From positions 1,550,001-1,614,000 of the forward strand of contig JAVLRN010000004.1 of the NCBI GenBank assembly GCA_032821775.1: 64,000 nt of DNA. Direction: 5' to 3'. The stretch comes from Sanguinoderma infundibulare (taxonomy: Eukaryota > Basidiomycota > Agaricomycetes > Polyporales > Polyporaceae). The notes beneath the pieces were generated by a model. That model was not told where the DNA came from. It worked only from the letters and a program-made list of their open reading frames with translations, and did not search any database. How positions within the stretch are numbered: position 1 is the first letter of the stretch; every line of letters begins with the position of its first letter. The translations under genes and the position numbers were made by a program. Positions 56,710 to 64,000 of this stretch are shown piece after piece.

Positions 56710-59689
56710 TCAGAACAGCCCCAACAAGTCGTCCTGCCCTGATTGCGCCGGCTGTTGTGGAGGTTGAGGCGACAGTGCCGTCGGCGTGATCGACGACGAA
56801 GCAGGAGCGAGCGGCGAGGCACCAAAGCCGAAACCCAGGCCGTTCGCAGGCGCGGGCGCGGCAGGCGTCCCGTTGAGGTTCGCGCCGCCGAAGATGGACA
56901 CGAGGTCGTCGAGCGGGTTGCTCGACGTCCCCGCGAGCAGGTTCGCTGCTGCGGGCGTCTGGGAGAGGATGGTGGTCGCAGCGAGGCCGGACGGCTGGCC
57001 ATCGCCCTGCACGTCGTCGTCGAAGTCGAGGAGGTTCTCGGCCTGCTGGCCGGCGGCGACGGTCTGGAGCGCTTTTTGTGTCGCGAGGCGGTCGTCTGCG
57101 AGACTGCATTCGCGATCTTATCAGTATCGACGTGGGTGCTAGGATGTTGGCTCACGCACTCCGTTTCCTTCCGTTGTACCGAATCCGCGCTGATGCGTCC
57201 CCGACCGACGAACGTCTCCGCGGGTTTGTGGTATACACTGGCAAGCAGTGGAATCTCGTCCAAGAGCTCTTCTAACAGGCCAGCCGATACTGTTGTTCGC
57301 GGAAGAAGGATTGGTGGGCGCACAGCGAGCACGACGGCCTGCAGCGGTCATGTCAGGGCCAGTAACAGCTCGCTCCGCAGGATAAATGGCATACCTTCGC
57401 AGCACCAGGGTCTGTCGACAGTAACCGCCAGTAGATATATGCACGGTCTCGGACGTCTGGTGAGTCGCAGTCTTTCGTGGCCGTGTCGAGCACCTTCTGC
57501 ACAAGCCCTTGCGAGCTTTCCGGCTTTTGCAAATAGAGCTTCACCACGGCCGTCAACGTTTGAAGTTGTACCTAACGTCACCCCATGCCACACGACGATC
57601 AGAAGAGTCAAAGAGCTAATCTCAGTTTCCTCTCCCTTTACGCAACGGGAATTAGAGCAATGAGTACGTACGGGATACGACTCCTCCGTGAAGGTATCGA
57701 CAAAGATCCCGAGCAGCTCATCGGCGTTGTCGATCTTCTTCGCGTACTCGCCGATGATCCAGATAAGCGACGCCTTCGCTTCTGGCTCATCGAGCTCGTC
57801 AAGGTTCGCGCATAGCGTCGGAATGACGCCCTCGTATGTCGACGGGTACTTCCGGAAAATGTCCTGTCACCACGGGGGAAAGAAGCCTCGGTTAGCGAAT
57901 GCAACGTCGCGGCACGCACAAATTCGAAAACAGCGACCGGTATCATACCTTCATGACGACCACTGCTTCTTGTACAACGTAGCTGACTCGTGTGCCGATC
58001 AGCTCGAGCAAGACGTTCACACAGCGCTCGGCCGCCTCGTCGATCTTGACCGCGGTCTGGCCGATCGCCTTGATACTCCTCCGGACGAAATCGACGTCGA
58101 CCTCCTGGGAATATCTAGGTGTCATGATCAGCAAGGCTTATTATACCGACACAGGATTAGGGCACAAAACGCACTCCTTCAGCTCGCTCAAGAGCGGGTC
58201 CACATTGTTCTCGGAGGCCAGGCGAACCATGATGTCTAGTTTCTCCACCTTGACGTAGAGTGGGTCGTTGTACTTGCAGAAGAAGACGCGCATCTCGTTG
58301 GAGAGAATGTCCGGGCGCTTCTGGAGCAGGAGGTTAATATTTCGGAGCGCGACCCACTGCACCTCTGGCGGGTTGGAGAGAAGGGTCACTAATGGCGGCG
58401 CCATCTTGCGGATGAGAGTCTTCGAGAGGTTCTCAGAGTTGATACCACGCATATGGATCATTACGACCTACGAAGCACGGAATGTGAATGCGGAGGCCAA
58501 GGAAGACACAGTAAACACGGTACCTTCACTGCTGAAAGGACGACGCTGGCATTCGCATGCTGGAATTGCGGGACAACACGTTCGCATATGTGCTCGCTCT
58601 CGCCGGAGTCTTCTGCGGTATAGCGCGAGAGCGCATTCAGGATGGCCACTCGTCCCCATTCCGAGCACTCGTTGAGCGCTACCAAGAGCTTATTGACCAC
58701 GTCATTTGAGATCGGGAACTCGTCTCTTGAGACATTCGCAGCGACTGCGGCTGTGTGGATGTCTGTCAAAGCGGCGACGGTATTCGCTACGACCTGCGAG
58801 GGTTGTGGTAAGTCGGATTTTCCATAACACGGCAAACTAGTGATGTGTTAAGTTGTTAGGCGGGTAAAGCCACGCTGCGAAACGTCCACCCTTAAGAGAA
58901 TTCCTGTTTCTTTACTTCATTTGCCGACATCCACTCTGAATCGTGCGCATGTTCACGCATACGAGTAGTATCTACTCCTGTACGGTGAACAGCTCGAGGG
59001 GCGAGGCGCGATTCATTTGAGGAATCACTTTCGCCATCCAGGCACTGCCCATGTCTGTGTCTCGAGCCTTCTCCGGCGGGCGCAACAAGAGATAGAGACA
59101 TTATGATAACACGCACCATTGGATTGCTGTCCGAGATCATATCCCGCAGTTGCTCCAAGAATCCATTCTCAATCACAAGCTCCGGCTTCAGGTCGTACAG
59201 TTTCGCGACGCAAAGTGCCGCAGTCTTGCGAACATACGGGTTGTCGTCCTTCAAGCATTTCTGGAGGGGGTCGCACAGGTAATCGATGATCTTCTCCGCG
59301 CGGAGGCAGCCCATAGTCCGGATCGCGAGCGCGCGCACGAGCGGGTTCGGGTCATCGGTGTCCTTTACGAAGGTGTTGACAGCGAGGATGACGAGCTCCG
59401 GCTGGGTCTTGGCGTAGTTCATAAGGTAGAGGTAGACGAGCTTTTTCTGCTCGAGATCGTCCGTCTGCATGTTCTTGAGGACGTCGGGGAACAGACCGCT
59501 GACGTCTTGCATGTCCATCGGTACGAAAGATGCGATCGCAAGCAAGGACTCGGGCTCACCTTTCTGCACAGTCATGTTTGCGATGACCCGTTTAATGGCA
59601 TCCTTGCGCTTCTCCTTGTACTCGCTGTTCAGATCCGCAGAGAGCTCGAAGTTCTCTCCCTTCCGGGGCGGAGCACGAAAGCTCGACAT
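56710..59689 (-). CDS. APL2: AP complex beta subunit (beta-adaptin, probably AP-1)
   Basis: Start '[27 protein letters not shown]' at 59689, followed by the alpha-solenoid trunk: '[19 protein letters not shown]', '[18 protein letters not shown]', '[16 protein letters not shown]', '[18 protein letters not shown]', '[20 protein letters not shown]', '[20 protein letters not shown]', '[18 protein letters not shown]', '[15 protein letters not shown]', '[20 protein letters not shown]'. The end is a hinge rich in Pro/Ala with 'NLLDFDDDV' and 'DDLLGLF', clathrin-box-like and typical of fungal beta subunits that lack a large appendage. About 740 aa. At least six introns; one of 323 bp (59116-58794) is unusually long. 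It sorts cargo in clathrin coats at Golgi/endosomes. AP-1 versus AP-2 is inferred. Confidence 0.9.
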
Positions 59690-62600
59690 ATCGTTTGGTT
59701 GGCGTCAAGAGACCCGTAGACTCCGAACGAAGGCCAGATGGTTCTCGGAACTGTGACAAGCACCAGCGCAATAACGGGCAGCGAAAGAGACTTGGGCGGA
59801 GATGACGATGGGGACGAGGATGAGGTCGACTTGAAGCTGGACTCTGGTCAGGCTGAGTCTACAATCAATGCGCGCTAACCCCTTGTTAGTTCGTGTTAGA
59901 CGGGCTGATCAAAGCCATTTATTGAGTAAGCTTACCTCTCTACTTACCATAATAACCAGCTCAACTAGCTCCTATAACAAGAGATCATAAGCCCACAAGC
60001 GATCGCAGTGGCGCCAAACTCTCCTGCTTTCTCTCGATCCTTCCACCACCAACGAATACTGGAACCCTCGCGATCGACCCAAGCCCCGCCATCGCGTCTG
60101 CAATTATTGTATGTGTCAGTTGTTAGAAGATGGAGGTTCGTGAGGTCTTCCCAGAGACGGTTTGAATGATATATGCGGTCAATACATCGCTTGACCTTTG
60201 TTATAATCCTCTAGCCGATTAATTATGCTGTATGGGCCGTGGTTCTGAGGCAGTGGACCAGTGACAAGTGCATGAAGTTGTCAATTCAGCTGACTTGATA
60301 CGACATGCATCGTGATACTTGGCAGTCGAACGCCATTGAAGTCAGTCCTCGTCCTGTCATGATCAATCTAGACCTTCCGGACCGGACGCTACTCACATTC
60401 AAACTTCAGCTCAATAGAACTGAGATGATAAATTCATGAGGGTCGCACGGCATATCGTATATCCTTCCGATACCCCGGTCGCCGCTCCCCGTCAACAAAT
60501 TGTACCAACGCAAAGGGGTTTGGAATGTTGAAGGACCAGAGCAACGGGCCAGGAGGACGCCCAAATGCCGTATTTGAGGCACCCAAGATCAACATATGCC
60601 CTGTCTCGATCAACGACGCCAGGGTTTTACTATTCCCGTCGTGAGTCGTCTCTTTTGCGAAGAGCACCTGAATGTAAACGTGTTGATCATGTCTAGCATT
60701 AGCTAGGCTCCTTTCAATCGATAAAGGGTGGCTGTCCATCAGTACTGCTCGGTCCGAATCCAACCGTCTCGACCGCACAGCACGTTCGTTTATACTTGCC
60801 TCTAGAGGTCAAGATTCCGGTACGCCACCTTTGCCGGGGCAGAATGCGCCATCCCAGCTTCGCTCTAGTCACCACTTAGATCGCCCGTTGCAAGTCGTGC
60901 TCGCGACATCATCCTGTCCTTCGTCAGGTCGGATCTTCGATTATCTTGACCGAACACCGTTAGCTCCGCCCATTATGCATCAAGCATGAAGGATGTTACC
61001 TTCTTTTACAGAACTTCGGTAAGTTCAACGCCACTGCACATCGTGACACCTCGGGGTCTAGTCTTGTCCTACACCAGATAGCAAACCATGTTTACGAAGA
61101 TTCCTCGTTCTAGTCCTTTGACTGGTATCCAAGCAGTAAAAGCGACGGAAGCAAAAACAGGTCCGCCTAACAGTCCTCCTGGACAGGAATCATGAATCAT
61201 GCGCGTACGACGCGACCACGCTGATTAATTCCTATACTTAGGCCCGCAGCTATGGCCAGTTACTCGACACGGCCCAACGCAAATGAAATGTCTGGACCTC
61301 CTTTTACAGGAGGTTCGTGAGAGTTGTTAAACTCCTCTCAAACGCAGCCCGGGTGATCTCATACGGCTGCAGGTTTGACGAATATGCCACAAATTAAAAC
61401 TGGGGACCTGCGCGTGCACAGATGTGGGCGAAGCCTTCTCAAAGCGTTCTAGCCTCTAGCCCGTCTCTGTGATAAGCGCTTTAGCTGAGTTCCCAGCAGG
61501 TTGGAAACGTCCTCCGACAGCCAATTGGTGGAGGTCATGCGCTTTCCAATCGCAACTTCCTCAACCCACGCTCACTCCGATGACGATGTGGTGTATGGAC
61601 AGCATGTGGGGGAGGGCCAAGTATGGCAACGACCCTGATGACAACGTGAGTCGCAATCCCATCTACATAGGAACTTCTAAACGTTCCTATCGCCGCCCCA
61701 ACTCGTCCAAACGAACTTGAAGCATGAAAGGGCCCGCGTATAAAAAGACCGACTGTCATGTTTTCGGTCTACAAGGTCAGCAACGGAGACTAGGGCCCAC
61801 GAAGCCAGGATGGGTGCAAACTGAGGCGCCCGGTAACCATTCGAAGCATTCACCAAGCGATCTTCAAGCGGTTCTGGGCGCTACTTAGCGGGCGCGCGGG
61901 ACCGGAGGAGGCCACGAGAAGGAGGAATGCGTTTAAACACGCTCCTTCAAACGCATGAGAAACAGCGCGTCGGCACGAACAAGACTACAAGTCTACAAGA
62001 TGTGAGAGACAGTCGTAGGATACAAGCCTGGTTCAAGGCGGGATACAAGTACTTACAAGATGCAAGACAGAACTGAGCATGGCGCGAGCTCGATAACGTA
62101 AGCACAATATTTCCAACCACGGTCTCTTACTTTTAATTATGCCGGATTTGGCCGGATACGAAGCGACGGCTCTGCACTCGCGCGCGGGGAGTGAGCAACC
62201 CTGCGCGCCTCGAGCGAGCTCGAGACGAAGCGACAGACCGACGAATTTCTTCCAAGACTCTTCGATGCAACCGGCGCGGCTTCTCGCGCCGCGTCTCGGA
62301 CTGGATGGCCCAGGTCACGATGTTCTTCAGTCGAACCACAATCTGTGGTGGTGACGCAGCGTCGCGTACCTTCTCTAAAGGCACCTGCGTCCACGTCTTG
62401 CGGTCCAGGGCTCTATCATCTCGCCATCTGGCTTAGCACCATGGCACGTACAGAGGGCCTACGCCACACTAGAACGCCGGCAAATCATCCGGACGAGCTA
62501 AGCACCAGCAGTCGGGACCCAATACAACGAACCAAGCGTCTCCATACCGTCACCTCCTTTGTGTGGGCAGTCAAGCGCGATGGATTTCAACCCCGCCTTC

Positions 62601-62725
62601 GCGGATAAATATCCTCAGTGGGTTTTTGCGATTTGGAACCCTGCGCCCCCGTTTCGCCTCCACCTTCTCTAGCTCGCCGCTGCCCGACCCTTTCCGCGAC
62701 TCTCCTATCACCGGTGTGGCACGAT
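59690..62725. other. 3-kb gene-poor stretch
   Basis: The longest part without a supported gene. AT-rich in 59850-60450 with many short stop-limited frames; GC rises again after 61850. Small direct repeats with core TACAAG recur at about 61984-62065. No LTR, terminal inverted repeat, transposase or RT motif was recognised. The last ~100 bp before 62726 is the promoter side of the second P450. Confidence 0.4.
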
Positions 62726-64000
62726 ATGGGCACCACTACTACTACGACCCTCCTCACCGCCTGGCATGTTGCTGCCGTTGTATTGTTCGTCCTCATCGTG
62801 CGCGCGGCAATGCTGCGAAAGCGCAAGGGACCGATGCCCCCCGGTCCTTCTGGGTGGCCCATCATCGGAAACGTGCTCGACGTCCCCCTGAACCATAGCT
62901 GGAAAACCTTTGCAAAGTGGGGCGAACGATGGGGTATTTGACATTCCATGCCGTCTTACACACACGCGCCGTGCTGTGCTGACGAATATCCATCTTTGCA
63001 GGCGATCTCATGTCCATCGTGCTCCTCGGGCAGCCGATGGTCATCATCAACTCGTACAAGCACGCGTACGAGCTGCTCGAGAAGCGCTCCGCCATCTACT
63101 CGGACCGCCCGCACATGATCATGGCCGGCGACATCGTGGGCTGGGACCAGATCCTCGTCCTCCTCCGCTACGGCAGCCAGTTCCGCGAGTACCGCCGGCT
63201 CATGGCGCGCGTCCTCGGCTCGCGCAGGAGCGTCGACGCGTTTGTTCCCATCATCGAGGAGCACGCGGGGAAGCTCGTCTCACGTCTCCTCCGCGCGCCC
63301 ACGTCCGACCTGCCTTCGCAGATTCGCAAGTACGTTATCTCGATCTTCTTCAATTGATTTTGACAGCGCGTGTCGGGCCTGCTCCTCGCTAGTCCTCGCT
63401 CCCGCGCCGGGTTTTTCTCCCATCAGCTTCCCGAGCGCCTCGGTGATCTGCGAGGCTCCCCGTGCTGACGGAAATGTGCTTGTGCAGGATGACCGGAGCG
63501 ATCGTCCTCATGATCTCCTACGGGTACCAGCCGCAAGAAAACGACGATCCGCTAATCCAGATGGCGGAGGAGGCGACCGAGCAAGCCGCCGAGGTCGCGC
63601 AGCCGGGCGCATTCCTCGTCGACGTCTTCCCGTTCCGTAAGTGCCAGCCTTCTAGCCGACACGTTCCAGTCCGTTAACCAGTGCGTTGACGTAACATGGA
63701 ATCTCCGCTTCGCCACGTCCAGTCAAGTACGTGCCGTCGTGGATGCCTGGCGCGGGGTGGAAGCGCAAGGGCCAGAGGTATAGGGCGAACATGGACCAGC
63801 TGAGCGGCGTGCCGCACGAGTTCGTGAAAGATCAGATGGTGCGTTGCGCACGGCGGCCCACCGCCAATTGGTTCGGGAGTTTCGGAGCTAACGTTTCTGG
63901 CTCGTCTTGTCCAGACTGCAGGGACAGCGTTGCCTAGCTTCACCTCCACGATGCTCGCCACGAACCCGACTGCGGATGAGGAATACAGAATCAAGATGTC
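62726..64000 (+). CDS. Cytochrome P450, 5' part (cut by window end)
   Basis: Start at 62726 ('MGTTTTTTLLTAWHVAAVV'), with a membrane anchor 'VAAVVLFVLIVRAAML', then 'GPMPPGPSGWPIIGN', the proline-rich hinge. Introns: after 'WGERWG' (62937 on), after 'PSQIRK', after the 'FLVDVFPF' exon (63637 on) and after 'VKDQM' (63839 on), all with good splice sites. Other landmarks: 'IYSDRPHMIMAGDIVGWD', 'YGSQFREYRRLMARVL', 'YVPSWMPGAGWKRKG'. The last exon begins with the I-helix neighbour 'TAGTALPSFTSTML'. The I-helix proper, ExxR and haem loop lie beyond 64000. Layout and wording resemble the P450 at 11665 (same 'WMPGAG' block and intron positions), so they belong to one basidiomycete P450 clade. Confidence 0.9.

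Noticed and set aside
59690..62725. LTR retrotransposon or DNA transposon remains
   Set aside because: No paired terminal repeats, RT, integrase or transposase motif could be seen.
1..64000. CRISPR array or prokaryotic defence system
   Set aside because: No regularly spaced repeats; the gene structure is eukaryotic throughout.

Overview
The window is nuclear DNA of a filamentous basidiomycete, most likely an Agaricomycete. The DNA is GC-rich. Nearly every gene is cut by many short GT-AG introns of about 50-90 bp, often with GTRNGT donors. The gene set fits: basidiomycete-type P450s, a class I sesquiterpene synthase with the NDxxSxxxE motif, DUF7702 and DUF7770 proteins, an F-box/WD40 protein, and a fungal TAH18-type diflavin reductase. 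There is no operon or phage structure. Gene models were built by joining open frames at splice sites so that frame and family similarity are both kept; most have exact codon totals.

Layout. 0-5.4 kb: a decayed F-box/LRR-like relic and a tiny four-exon Cys/His-rich gene on the minus strand (3105-3532). 5.4-9.5 kb: a two-TM protein and a head-to-head pair of coiled-coil proteins. 10.4 kb: tRNA-Val(UAC). 11.7-14.0 kb: a complete cytochrome P450. 14.5-15.5 kb: a seven-TM DUF7702 protein. 16.8-17.7 kb: a glutathione S-transferase-like gene with an in-frame TAG. 19-21.6 kb: a tail-to-tail pair of paralogues of an unrecognised family. 22.4-27.1 kb: ARPC5 and an F-box/WD40/UIM protein. 27.1-30.1 kb: no recognisable gene. 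30.2-32.0 kb: a sesquiterpene synthase with a membrane-anchor-like C-terminus. 32.9-37.4 kb: a tandem duplication of about 1.9 kb, each unit holding a small NTF2/SnoaL-like gene with its promoter. 37.4-41.4 kb: an RluA-type pseudouridine synthase, a DUF7770 protein and an LCL3-type nuclease. 41.8-42.3 kb: a MITE with TA target-site duplication. 42.5-49.2 kb: two same-strand paralogous secreted serine beta-lactamase-like hydrolases on either side of TAH18. 49.5-54.0 kb: a Rad5/Rad16-type SNF2-RING helicase. 54.5-55.8 kb: an MDR-family oxidoreductase. 56.7-59.7 kb: an AP-complex beta subunit. 59.7-62.7 kb: gene-poor. 62.7-64.0 kb: a second P450 cut by the window edge.

How genes relate. Housekeeping genes (ARPC5, AP beta, TAH18, LCL3, pseudouridine synthase, SNF2-RING) are mixed with accessory genes that have clearly been duplicated: P450s, SnoaL-like pair, beta-lactamase-like pair, convergent unknown pair. 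The terpene synthase with two P450s, a GST-like gene and SnoaL-fold proteins in the same 64 kb is compatible with specialised metabolism, but they are too far apart and too interrupted by housekeeping genes to call a cluster from sequence alone.
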